From the NCBI GenBank assembly GCA_027619145.1, contig JAQCGA010000078.1:1-10900 (forward strand): a stretch of DNA of 10,900 nucleotides, in the 5' to 3' direction. The stretch is from a bacterium. GTDB taxonomy: Bacteria > Latescibacterota > UBA2968 > GCA-2709665. Position numbers and translations under genes: made by a program. Positions 1-6,343 of the stretch are shown here, one piece after another (positions within the stretch are counted from its first letter, which is position 1; each line of letters opens with the position of its first letter). Below the pieces are notes generated by a model. That model was not told the DNA's origin. It searched no databases and saw only the letters and a list, made by a program, of their open reading frames with translations.

Positions 1-118
1 CCAGGACTCGGGTTTCACCGGGTTCGATGATCCAGGCATCGTTGTTGCGGCCAGTGATGTTCCAGGAGGATGTGCGGCCGGTTTTGCGTTTTTGGATTCT
101 TGTGAGGTTTCTGAGCAT
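1..118 (-). CDS. DUF2961 / GH172-type glycoside hydrolase, N-terminal fragment
   Basis: Only the first 39 codons are present; the gene runs off the left edge. After a basic N-terminus (MLRNLTRIQKRKTGR) the fragment reads SSWNITGRNNDAW followed by IEPGETRVL. This is the typical opening of DUF2961 proteins, where an SSxDxTGxNxDW-like segment is followed by a PGETRVLAxIxGPGxI strand. Characterised members of this family (GH172) act on fructose dianhydrides or D-arabinofuranosides and are double-jelly-roll oligomeric enzymes. The ATG is supported by a strong Shine-Dalgarno AGGAGA 7 nt upstream. It starts 19 nt after the stop of the acylase gene, so the two are probably cotranscribed. No signal peptide is visible. 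Family assignment rests on a short N-terminal match, so the specific substrate is unknown. Confidence 0.7.
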   Translation of the reverse strand, partial: MLRNLTRIQKRKTGRTSSWNITGRNNDAWIIEPGETRVL

Positions 119-125
119 GGGGCAT

Positions 126-131
126 TCTCCT
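126..131 (-). promoter_or_regulatory. Shine-Dalgarno site of the DUF2961 gene
   Basis: AGGAGA on the minus strand lies 7 nt before the ATG at 118. It sits in the 19-nt gap behind the acylase stop codon and fixes the start of the truncated downstream gene. Confidence 0.75.
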
Positions 132-137
132 GAGAGA

Positions 138-2477
138 TCAGGAAGCAGGTTCCAGGTGTTGTTGGGTTTCGGATTCGGAGGCGATTTGGGTCCAGTCCCA
201 GAGCTGGGGGACGTATTCGACGTTGGCCCAGAGGCGGGCCTGGTCCGCGTAGTGTGGGCTGCCGGGGTGGCCAGAGGCACCCAGGGGAACAATCCAGCGG
301 GAGTTGTTCCAGTTGGATGGATCGTGGATATAGCGGTTCACGGAGAGGCCGGTGGCGATAAAGGGGTCGCTGATGCGGTAGCTGCCAGCCAGGGGCACGT
401 CGCCGTCGCCGTGGACAGGCAGGTCCGGCGGGTCCAGGAGGGATGCGGCTTCGGGGAAGGTGGCGGAGAGTGGGTGCTGCGGGCGGGTGCGGTGAACGCG
501 GCCCCACGTCCAGGTGGTCATGTCTTCGCCGAGGGTTTTGTGCAGTTCGGTGATGGCCTGGCTGAGGGCGTCGGAAAGAATACCGGGCCAGGTCTGGCCG
601 GGCGGGAGGATGGACGCATCGTTACGCGCCAGTGCAAGGTCGGCTTCCTGGACGATGAGGCGGACGTGGTGGTCTGTGCCGGGAAACGCATGGAGGGCTT
701 CTTCTGCGAGGTTGCCAAGCATGTGTTCGACAAGCCGACGGGCAAGGACCAGGCGGGTTTGCGCGTAGAGGGTGGGCTGGACGAGGTCGCGGTCCATCCG
801 ATAATCCCAGGTTTTGAGGAGATTGAGGGCCTGTTGGGAAGCCTCGTTGGGCGAAGGGATGGACAGGAGGGCGTTGACGAAATTGGGTGCGGGAATCGAG
901 GTGCGGTCTGCGTGGATGTGGGTCATGTGTTCTACGGTGGCGCTACCGGGAGCAAGGTCCAGAATGTGTTGCTGAATGCGGCGGGTGCGGTAGTCTGGAG
1001 AGAAGTAGAGGCCCACGTAATAGGGGTAGTTATGACCGGCTACGCGCTGGTTGCAGGTGATGGCATACCCAACGTTGGGATTGATGGCGCTGGGGAGTTC
1101 ATTGTGTGGGATGTAGCCCTGCCACTCGTGTTCGCCCGTCCACCCGGGTACGGCGCGCCAGCCGTTGGATTCGGTGCGGATGGGAATTTTGCCTTCGTGG
1201 AGGTAGCCGAAATTGCCCTGGGTATCTACCACGGCGTAGTTGTTGACACGGTCCGTCCAGTTGCGGAAGGCGTGGTGGAGTTCTGCAACTGAGGTTGCAC
1301 GTATGGCATCCCGGGCGGCGTCCAGCCAGAGGGTACCCGTAAGCAGGCCGGGGTCACTGATGGCAATGCCGGTTCCAGAGGCGGGGTTGCCGACGATGAT
1401 TGGGCCGTGGTGGGTTATGGTGACTTCCATCTTTATGGGGTCGCCGCCGCGTATCTGGAGGGTTTCGTTCAGGACATCAGCGGATTTCCACTGGCCCTGG
1501 AATTCGTACTCGCGGCCGTTTTTTCCTTCGCGGAAGCGTTCGAGGAAGAGGTCCTGGGTGTCTGCGTTTCCATAGGTCATCCCCCAGCCAACGTGTTCGT
1601 TGTGGCAGAAGTGCAGGGCACCGGGCATGCCGGGAACAGAGGAACCGGTGACGGTGAAGTCCGGGCAGGAGAGGTGAACCTGATAGTACACGCTGGGTGT
1701 GTCCAGGGCGCGGTGCGAGTCTCCGCCCATCAGAGGTAGGCCGGATTGGGTGGATTTTCCGGAGATGGACCAGGCGTTGGAACCGGGGTCGGTTTCACGC
1801 AACCAGGCGGCTTCGTCCTTCGCACGGGCGAGTTCGTTCAGGCCGTCCAGCGGCGGGCCGTGGTAGGGTTCTCCGGGAGGGACGGTGAGCAGAGAACCTT
1901 CGGGATATCCTTTGAGGAGAGCAGCGGTTTTTTCGGGGTCGGCGAGAAGGGCCAGGCGGGTGCGGAAGAGTTTGGGTTCGTAGGTGCCCAGGAGGGTGTT
2001 GCGCATTTTGTAGGCGGCAATGCAGTGCCAGTTTTCCCAGGGTTCGGGTTGTTCGTCCAGGAGGGTGTATTCGATGGGTAAAGATTGTGTGGTTTGGAGG
2101 AAGGCGTTGACGCCGGCGGTGTAGGCATCGACCATGGATTTTGCTTCGTGAGAAGCGGCTTCATAGTCGAGTTTTGCGGTGCGGCCCATGCCAGTGGCGC
2201 GGAGGAGGCGGTCCTGGGGTATTGCGCCCGGTCCGGCGAATTCGGCCCAGCGGCCCAGGGCGCGGTGGCGGTCGTAGTCCATGTGCCAGAGGCGGTCCTG
2301 GGCGGTGGCGAAGCCCTGCGCGAAGAAGAGGTCGTGTTCGTTCTGGGCTTTGATGTGGGGGATGCCCCAGGCGTCGCGGTAGATGGTGACGGGCGCGTTC
2401 AGGCCGGACAGTTGTAGCGTGGATGTGAGGTCCGGGAGGGCGGCTTCGAGGGCGGATTGGGTGAGCTTGGCTGGCAT
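138..2477 (-). CDS. penicillin acylase family protein (Ntn hydrolase)
   Basis: This 779-residue protein belongs to the penicillin amidase family of self-processing N-terminal-nucleophile amidases, which hydrolyse N-acyl amide bonds. The start of the alpha part (about 28-80) has the classic pattern RDAWGIPHI, then DLFFAQGFATAQDRLW and RALGRWAEF. The predicted autocleavage site is Gly232/Ser233 in DPGSNAWSISG, leaving Ser233 as nucleophile of a 547-residue beta chain. Asn412 or Asn413 in DRVNNYAVVD is the likely oxyanion Asn. GDGD (690-693) and the C-terminal GASGHPGSPHYADQ segment (733-746) are also typical. Length is normal for the family. The N-terminus (MPAKLTQSALEAALPDLTS) has no signal peptide, whereas many characterised members are periplasmic, so a cytoplasmic enzyme is likely. 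The ribosome site is weak (GGAAAAA). It leads a pair with the DUF2961 gene. The acyl substrate (beta-lactam, acyl-homoserine lactone, N-acyl amino compound) cannot be read from sequence. Confidence 0.92.
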   Translation of the reverse strand: MPAKLTQSALEAALPDLTSTLQLSGLNAPVTIYRDAWGIPHIKAQNEHDLFFAQGFATAQDRLWHMDYDRHRALGRWAEFAGPGAIPQDRLLRATGMGRTAKLDYEAASHEAKSMVDAYTAGVNAFLQTTQSLPIEYTLLDEQPEPWENWHCIAAYKMRNTLLGTYEPKLFRTRLALLADPEKTAALLKGYPEGSLLTVPPGEPYHGPPLDGLNELARAKDEAAWLRETDPGSNAWSISGKSTQSGLPLMGGDSHRALDTPSVYYQVHLSCPDFTVTGSSVPGMPGALHFCHNEHVGWGMTYGNADTQDLFLERFREGKNGREYEFQGQWKSADVLNETLQIRGGDPIKMEVTITHHGPIIVGNPASGTGIAISDPGLLTGTLWLDAARDAIRATSVAELHHAFRNWTDRVNNYAVVDTQGNFGYLHEGKIPIRTESNGWRAVPGWTGEHEWQGYIPHNELPSAINPNVGYAITCNQRVAGHNYPYYVGLYFSPDYRTRRIQQHILDLAPGSATVEHMTHIHADRTSIPAPNFVNALLSIPSPNEASQQALNLLKTWDYRMDRDLVQPTLYAQTRLVLARRLVEHMLGNLAEEALHAFPGTDHHVRLIVQEADLALARNDASILPPGQTWPGILSDALSQAITELHKTLGEDMTTWTWGRVHRTRPQHPLSATFPEAASLLDPPDLPVHGDGDVPLAGSYRISDPFIATGLSVNRYIHDPSNWNNSRWIVPLGASGHPGSPHYADQARLWANVEYVPQLWDWTQIASESETQQHLEPAS

Positions 2478-2511
2478 GGTGTTTTTTCCGGATATGGGTG
2501 GTTGGCTGGAT

Positions 2512-2563
2512 CACGAGGGGCACGAACCTTGCGGCCCGTCCCTTCCCACACGAAAGGCACGAA
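2512..2563. repeat. direct repeat of CACGARRGGCACGAA
   Basis: Two 15-nt copies lie at 2512-2526 (CACGAGGGGCACGAA) and 2549-2563 (CACGAAAGGCACGAA), 37 nt apart start to start and differing at two positions. Each copy itself contains CACGA twice. Words of this kind recur in spacers of many environmental bacterial genomes, but copy number here cannot be judged from one window. Confidence 0.6.
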
Positions 2564-2656
2564 ACCCGTCTCATCCCGACCGCCGGTTGGGTGTATCCTG
2601 AAGCGGTATGAGTCTTGCACATAAATTCTGATGCCGGTGCAGATTTTCACATGCGG

Positions 2657-2699
2657 CCCCTCGCCCGCTTGCGGGAGAGGGGTGCCCGGCGAAGCCGGG
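2657..2699. repeat. tandem GC-rich hairpins, REP-like intergenic element
   Basis: Hairpin 1 (2657-2682) pairs CCCCTC with GAGGGG and CCCGC with GCGGG around one G/A mismatch and a two-base loop. Hairpin 2 (2685-2699) pairs CCCGGC with GCCGGG around a GAA loop. The next bases (TGGGGTGAGGG) continue the pyrimidine/purine-biased flank. It lies about 80-120 nt downstream of the FKBP stop codon. Neither strand has a T-run directly after the stems, so it is not a canonical intrinsic terminator. It resembles dispersed palindromic elements with CCCTCTCCCGC and CCCGGCTTCGCCGGG words found between genes in many bacteria. Confidence 0.65.
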
Positions 2700-2736
2700 T
2701 GGGGTGAGGGTTCAGGATCGTAGCAATTTTTTTGAG

Positions 2737-2766
2737 TTCCTGACCAGGGGTTTCAGGTATCAGGAA
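2737..2766 (-). other. weak stem-loop downstream of the FKBP gene
   Basis: TTCCTGA (2737-2743) and TCAGGAA (2760-2766) form a 7-bp inverted repeat with a 16-nt loop, beginning 13 nt after the FKBP stop. On the minus strand the stem is followed by CTC and an A-run rather than a T-run, so a terminator role is doubtful. It may only protect the transcript 3' end. Confidence 0.35.
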
Positions 2767-2779
2767 ATGTGAAAGTTTT

Positions 2780-3223
2780 TTAGTGGATTTCGAGGAGTTC
2801 GATTTGAAAGATGAGGGTGGCGTTGGGGGGGATGATTCCATTTCCGACGCCAGCTTCTCCGTAGGCGAGGTCGGGGGGGATGGAGAGTTGGCGGGTGCCG
2901 CCGACTTTCATGGTGGCTACGCCTTCGTCCCAGCCGGGGATGACGCCGCCGGTTCCCAGGGTGAAGGAGAAGGTTTTTTTCTTAAGTACGGAGCTGTCGA
3001 ACATTTTTCCATCTGTGAGCCAGCCGGTATAGTGTACGACGACGGTTTGGCCTTTTTGGGGCGAGGGGCCGCTGCCCTGTTTGAGGTCGTGATATTTGAG
3101 GCCGCTGGGTGTGGTGGTGTAGGCGGCGTCTTCGATTTCGGCGGGTTTTTCCGGAGGAGCGGAAGAAGAGTTGCATGCGGATAGGGTGAAGAGGGCGAGG
3201 AAGAGGATGTAGAGGGGTTTCAT
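2780..3223 (-). CDS. FKBP-type peptidyl-prolyl cis-trans isomerase, lipoprotein
   Basis: This 147-residue protein catalyses cis-trans isomerisation of prolyl bonds, assisting folding of exported proteins. Residues 1-17 are a lipoprotein signal (MKPLYILFLALFTLSAC) with lipobox LSAC and lipidated Cys17, so it should be anchored in a membrane facing the periplasm. A short linker (18-35) leads to one FKBP domain (about 40-146). Residues lining the FKBP active site are all present: Tyr65 in VHYTGW, Asp76 in MFDSS, Phe85, Val94-Ile95 and Trp98 in VIPGWDEGV, Tyr121 in LAYGEAG, and the GIIPPNATLIF strand ending with Phe139. Start is supported by AAAGGA at 3231-3236. It is the last gene of the six-gene minus-strand run, 13 nt after the CPXCG gene. 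It looks like an intact general folding factor rather than a pathway-specific enzyme. Confidence 0.95.
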   Translation of the reverse strand: MKPLYILFLALFTLSACNSSSAPPEKPAEIEDAAYTTTPSGLKYHDLKQGSGPSPQKGQTVVVHYTGWLTDGKMFDSSVLKKKTFSFTLGTGGVIPGWDEGVATMKVGGTRQLSIPPDLAYGEAGVGNGIIPPNATLIFQIELLEIH

Positions 3224-3236
3224 TGGGTGTTCCTTT

Positions 3237-3419
3237 CTACTGGGAAGATTCTGCGGAAAAGTCTGTGAGCGCTTTGTTCTGGACAGTATACGAAATTCGG
3301 ATGGGATTGCAACAGACTTCGCAGTCTTCTATGTAGGTTTGTTCGGGATGGGTGAGGTCCAGTAGCATGGAGATGTTTTGCCAGCAATGGGGGCAGGTGA
3401 AGGTGTGTTCGATTTCCAT
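3237..3419 (-). CDS. CPXCG-motif cysteine-rich small protein (zinc-ribbon-like)
   Basis: This 60-residue protein matches the small CPXCG-motif cysteine-rich family, whose function is unknown. It has a first knuckle FTCPHCWQ (Cys9, Cys12), an acidic PEQTYIEDC segment, and a second knuckle CEVCCNPI (Cys33, Cys36, Cys37). The YIEDCxVCCxPI stretch is the family hallmark. Four of the five cysteines could bind one zinc. The glycine after the first CPxC pair is replaced by Trp13. There is no signal peptide. No clear Shine-Dalgarno site is seen; the ATG lies 6 nt after the TGA of the upstream PHP gene, so translation is probably coupled to it. Family members are often next to unrelated housekeeping genes, so the neighbourhood says little about function. 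Confidence 0.85.
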   Translation of the reverse strand: MEIEHTFTCPHCWQNISMLLDLTHPEQTYIEDCEVCCNPIRISYTVQNKALTDFSAESSQ

Positions 3420-3425
3420 TGCAGG

Positions 3426-4245
3426 TCACTGTACAGGGCGCAGGCTGTTGCGGGCGGTATCGATGGGGATGTCTGTTCGGGTTCGATCCAGGAAGCGGCT
3501 GACGTGGGTGTACCCGGCGGCTTCGAGGAGGTCGATGGCGGTTTCAAAGTTATCTGCAACGCGTTCGGGAACGTGGGCGTCTGCACCGATGACAACGGGA
3601 ATATTGCGGTTGCTCATCTGTTCCAGGATGGCGAATCCAGGGTTCATTTCGGGAACGACTTTGTTGAGGCCGGAGGTGTTGAGTTCCATGGCGGTTCCGG
3701 CTGTTGCAATGCGGTCCAGGGTTTGACCAATGTTCGGGGTGCCAGTTTTCGGGATCGACATTTTTGACGAGGTCCGGGTGGGAGAGGGTGTCGAAGAGGC
3801 CGGTTTCGGCGGCGCAGGCGAGGTGGTCAAAATAGGTGCGCTGGAAGTCCAGGATGTCTCCGGTGAAAAAGCGTTCTTTGTATTCGCGGGCGTGGGGGTG
3901 AATGGAGCCGAGGACGTGGTGGAGTTCGGCACGGGCGTGGAGGGTTTCAAGCCAGGATTCCATGCCGGGCACATAGTCGCTTTCCAGGCCCAGGCGGATG
4001 TCCAGGCGGTCCGCCCAGGTCTGCCTGGCACGTTCGACGAGGGCGACGTAGGTTTCGAATTGTTCCACGGCCATGCGGGAGCCGGGGTTCCAGGCGTTGT
4101 TTTCGGTGGGATTGTGGCAGGTGACAATGATGCCTTTTAGGCCGCGTTGCTGGGCGACTTTGGCGTAGTCTTCAGGATCTCCAGAGGCGTGTTTGCAAAG
4201 AGGCGTGTGCATATGGGATTCGTATAAGATGGGTTCGGGATGCAT
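3426..4245 (-). pseudogene. PHP-domain phosphoesterase (histidinol-phosphatase-like), frameshifted
   Basis: The N-terminal part (ATG at 4245, after GGAGAA at 4249-4254) carries PHP metal ligands: His11 and His13 in ESHMHTPLC, His44 in VTCHNP, Glu88 in LGLESDY, His116 in GSIHPH and His156 in LSHPDLVK. Near 3730-3745, after DPENWHPE, the frame is lost and the upstream frame ends at 3550 in unrelated, Arg/Pro-rich residues. The remaining conserved half continues in another frame from NIGQTLDRIA through AMELNTSGLNK, IPVVIGADAHVPERV (last Asp/His ligands) to the TGA at 3426. Joined, about 272 residues would form a complete enzyme of the HisJ/K-like PHP phosphatase group that removes phosphate from small phosphate esters. 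Because both halves are otherwise well conserved, the lesion is either recent or a sequencing error. It sits 41 nt after the HyuA-like gene. Confidence 0.85.
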
Positions 4246-4268
4246 GGGTTCTCCAGTGAAGGGTTGGG

Positions 4269-4284
4269 GCACGGTGCGCCGTGC
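4269..4284 (-). other. intercistronic stem-loop after the HyuA-like gene
   Basis: A perfect 6-bp stem GCACGG/CCGTGC with a 4-nt loop starts 2 nt after the TAA of the HyuA-like gene and ends 23 nt before the PHP start codon. No T-run follows. It could act as an mRNA stabiliser or processing site inside the operon, or partly uncouple PHP translation; this is inference. Confidence 0.5.
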
Positions 4285-4286
4285 AT

Positions 4287-6290
4287 TTACGATGCCAGGC
4301 CCGGGCGGCCTACGGCGGTGAAGATGAGTTCGGTTTCTATAAAGATTTCGTCGCCCCATCCAGCTTTGACCGGTGCGGTGTGGTCGTTGCGGTCCATGCG
4401 CACGTCCACGCCGTTGGCACCGGCTTGCCGGGCCAGGGTATGAAGCAGTTGAGGTACGATTTGTTGCGCGTGGGTCACGGCTTCTTCGAGTCCGGCGAAG
4501 TTCAGGACGCCGTCGGGCAGGTGCAGGCGGTAGGGTTTTTTATCCTGTACGGGACGGATGAGGGCTTTCAGGCTCTGGACGACACCTCCGGCAACGGCAC
4601 CGATGGCGTTTGCGATGTCTGCGTGTTCGGGTACGACCAGTTCGGTGTTGAGATACCGGGCGGTTTGCGGCAGGTACGCCTGGACGGGCGCACCGACGGC
4701 GACAAGGGGGTGGCGCAGGCTGAGACGACACTCCAGATCGGAATCGGGTTCGGCATCTGTAGCGCGGGAAAGAAAGGGTGTGGTGTGTGCGATGTGTTCC
4801 AGAGTACAGCCTTCGTCGATGAGGACTTTGTGTACGAGTTCGGAGGTGAGTTTGCGGGAGACGCCGACGATGACGCGTTCGCAAAATTCTTCGGGTGAAA
4901 GGCCCAGGGGGTCGGCCAGGAGGCGTGCGCCCAGACGTGCGGCTTCAGCGTTCCAGCGGGTGAAGCGGCCCAGCGCGTGCAGGGCGTCTGTAGGGGTAAA
5001 GCCAGCGCGGAGGACCAGGCGGTGCGCTTCCAGGTCCCGGAGTTGGCGCAGGTCTAGCAGGCCGTAGGGCATGGTTTCGGCAAGGTCTGGGAGAGATTGT
5101 GGGCCGGGCTCGAGGTGGGCGAGCAGGTTCTGGTCTGCCGAAGAGCGAGAGGTGCTGGTTCGGCCCTGGTGGAGGAGGAACTGTCCGGCCAGGTCGGGTG
5201 GATCTGCGAGGTGACGTTGCAAGGTGCGCAGGATTTCGGGATGTTCGTGTGCGAGGAGGGAGAGGGGGATCACGCGGCGTGGGCCAATGGCGAGTTCTCC
5301 ATTTTCGATGCGGACGTGGCTGTCTCCTCCCAGACCGACGGTGTGTACATCTGCGGTTTCGATCATGGTGCGCCAGCCGCCTACGTGAGCACCTTCGGGG
5401 TTGAGGCGCGGGCGGCCGTTGCGCAGGACGGCGATGTCCGAGGTGGTGCCCCCTACGTCTACGACCCAGACGTCTTTTTTGCCAGCCAGGTGCCAGGCAC
5501 CTACTACGCTGGCGGCGGGTCCAGAGAGGATGGTTTCTACGGGGCGTTGCGCGGCCCAATCTGCACTGACGAGGGAGCCGTCGCCTTTGACGATCATAAG
5601 GGGCGCGGCGATGTTGCGGGCTTCCAGGATGCGACGGACGGTGAGGATGAGTTCGTGTAGAAGGGGGATGAGGCGGGCGTTGAGGGCGGTTGTGGTAGCG
5701 CGGCGGATGGCGTCCAGGCGGGTGGTGAGTTCGTGGCCACAGGTGACAGGTGTGGAGGTTCCGGAGGATGAGGATTTTGTCCATTGTTCGATGAGGGCTT
5801 TTGCGCGGAGTTCGTGGGCGGGGTTCCGCACGCTGAAGTAAGCGGAGACGGCGAAGGCTTCTACTTTGTTCTGGCGGTCCCGGACGGCTTTTTCAAGGGC
5901 GGATTCATCCAGGGGAGAAAGTTCGTCTCCATCGCCATTGTGGCCGCCGGGGATGTAGACGATGTCCGGGGTAACCAGTTCGCGTTCGAAGCCGTAGTGG
6001 CGGATGAGTTCTGGATTGTAGCCGATGAGGAGAAGACAGACCGGAGCGCCCTGACCTTCGACAATGGCGTTGGTGGCCAGGGTGGTGGAGAGGCCGACGA
6101 GGGCGATGTGATCCGAGGAGATTTGTTCGCTGGAATCGAGTACGGTGCTGACGGCCTGTTCGATGCCGATGGAGAGGTCGTGGCGCGTGGTGAGGGCTTT
6201 GTTGCCGGCCTGCACGGTTCCGGTTTCGCGGTTTAGCAGGACGGCGTCTGTGTAGGTGCCGCCGGTGTCGATTCCCAGAGCGAGGTTCAT
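4287..6290 (-). CDS. hydantoinase/oxoprolinase family protein (HyuA-type)
   Basis: This 667-residue protein belongs to the ATP-dependent hydantoinase/5-oxoprolinase family (ASKHA fold), which couples ATP hydrolysis to opening of cyclic amides such as hydantoins or 5-oxoproline. The N-terminal Hydant_A_N part (about 4-180) starts with the phosphate-1 loop LGIDTGGTYTDAV and has LVGLSTTLATNAIVEGQ (64-80). The Hydantoinase_A part (about 190-480) has KGDGSL (235-240), ETILSGPAASVVGA (252-265) and the phosphate-2 loop VVDVGGTTSDIAV (276-288). The start at 6290 is chosen because the family begins a few residues before the first Gly-rich loop; an in-frame ATG 195 nt upstream would add Arg/Pro-rich sequence read over the kinase 3' end. 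No HyuB-type partner subunit is present next to it. The C-terminal ~190 residues diverge from what I recognise. Substrate unknown. Confidence 0.9.
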   Translation of the reverse strand: MNLALGIDTGGTYTDAVLLNRETGTVQAGNKALTTRHDLSIGIEQAVSTVLDSSEQISSDHIALVGLSTTLATNAIVEGQGAPVCLLLIGYNPELIRHYGFERELVTPDIVYIPGGHNGDGDELSPLDESALEKAVRDRQNKVEAFAVSAYFSVRNPAHELRAKALIEQWTKSSSSGTSTPVTCGHELTTRLDAIRRATTTALNARLIPLLHELILTVRRILEARNIAAPLMIVKGDGSLVSADWAAQRPVETILSGPAASVVGAWHLAGKKDVWVVDVGGTTSDIAVLRNGRPRLNPEGAHVGGWRTMIETADVHTVGLGGDSHVRIENGELAIGPRRVIPLSLLAHEHPEILRTLQRHLADPPDLAGQFLLHQGRTSTSRSSADQNLLAHLEPGPQSLPDLAETMPYGLLDLRQLRDLEAHRLVLRAGFTPTDALHALGRFTRWNAEAARLGARLLADPLGLSPEEFCERVIVGVSRKLTSELVHKVLIDEGCTLEHIAHTTPFLSRATDAEPDSDLECRLSLRHPLVAVGAPVQAYLPQTARYLNTELVVPEHADIANAIGAVAGGVVQSLKALIRPVQDKKPYRLHLPDGVLNFAGLEEAVTHAQQIVPQLLHTLARQAGANGVDVRMDRNDHTAPVKAGWGDEIFIETELIFTAVGRPGLAS

Positions 6291-6343
6291 TCGGTTTTTC
6301 CCTATCCCGTTCACGTTTTTTGAGTTGGTTGCGCTGCTTGAAG

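Larger units (their letters stand above)
2478..2779. other. 302-nt intergenic spacer between FKBP gene and acylase gene
   Basis: No convincing gene is seen; the short open frames through it are low-complexity readings of repeats. Reading in the direction of transcription (minus strand), it holds a weak stem-loop just after the FKBP stop (2737-2766), two adjacent GC-rich hairpins (2657-2699) and a direct repeat of a CACGA-type word (2512-2563). The promoter for the acylase/DUF2961 pair must lie here if that pair is an independent unit, but no clear -35/-10 pair is recognisable. Confidence 0.6.

Noticed and set aside
27..1292. 421-codon plus-strand open frame opposite the acylase gene
   Set aside because: Gly/Val-rich translation with no recognisable domain and no Shine-Dalgarno site; it is the antisense shadow of the GC-biased acylase codons.
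2399..2650. Small minus-strand frames in the spacer before the acylase gene
   Set aside because: They run through the repeat words, have no Shine-Dalgarno site and overlap the acylase start in another frame.
2657..2710. Classical rho-independent terminator at the GC hairpins
   Set aside because: Stems are strong, but neither strand has a T-run immediately after them.
3730..3775. Programmed ribosomal frameshifting in the PHP gene
   Set aside because: The AAAAA run and CCCCG are present nearby, but no stimulatory structure or conserved slippery site is evident, and PHP phosphatases are not known to use frameshifting; an indel or sequence error is simpler.
4246..4359. Upstream in-frame ATG at 4359 for the PHP gene
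   Set aside because: It would overlap the HyuA-like gene and add basic non-conserved sequence; GGAGAA before the ATG at 4245 and the early HxH motif favour the later start.
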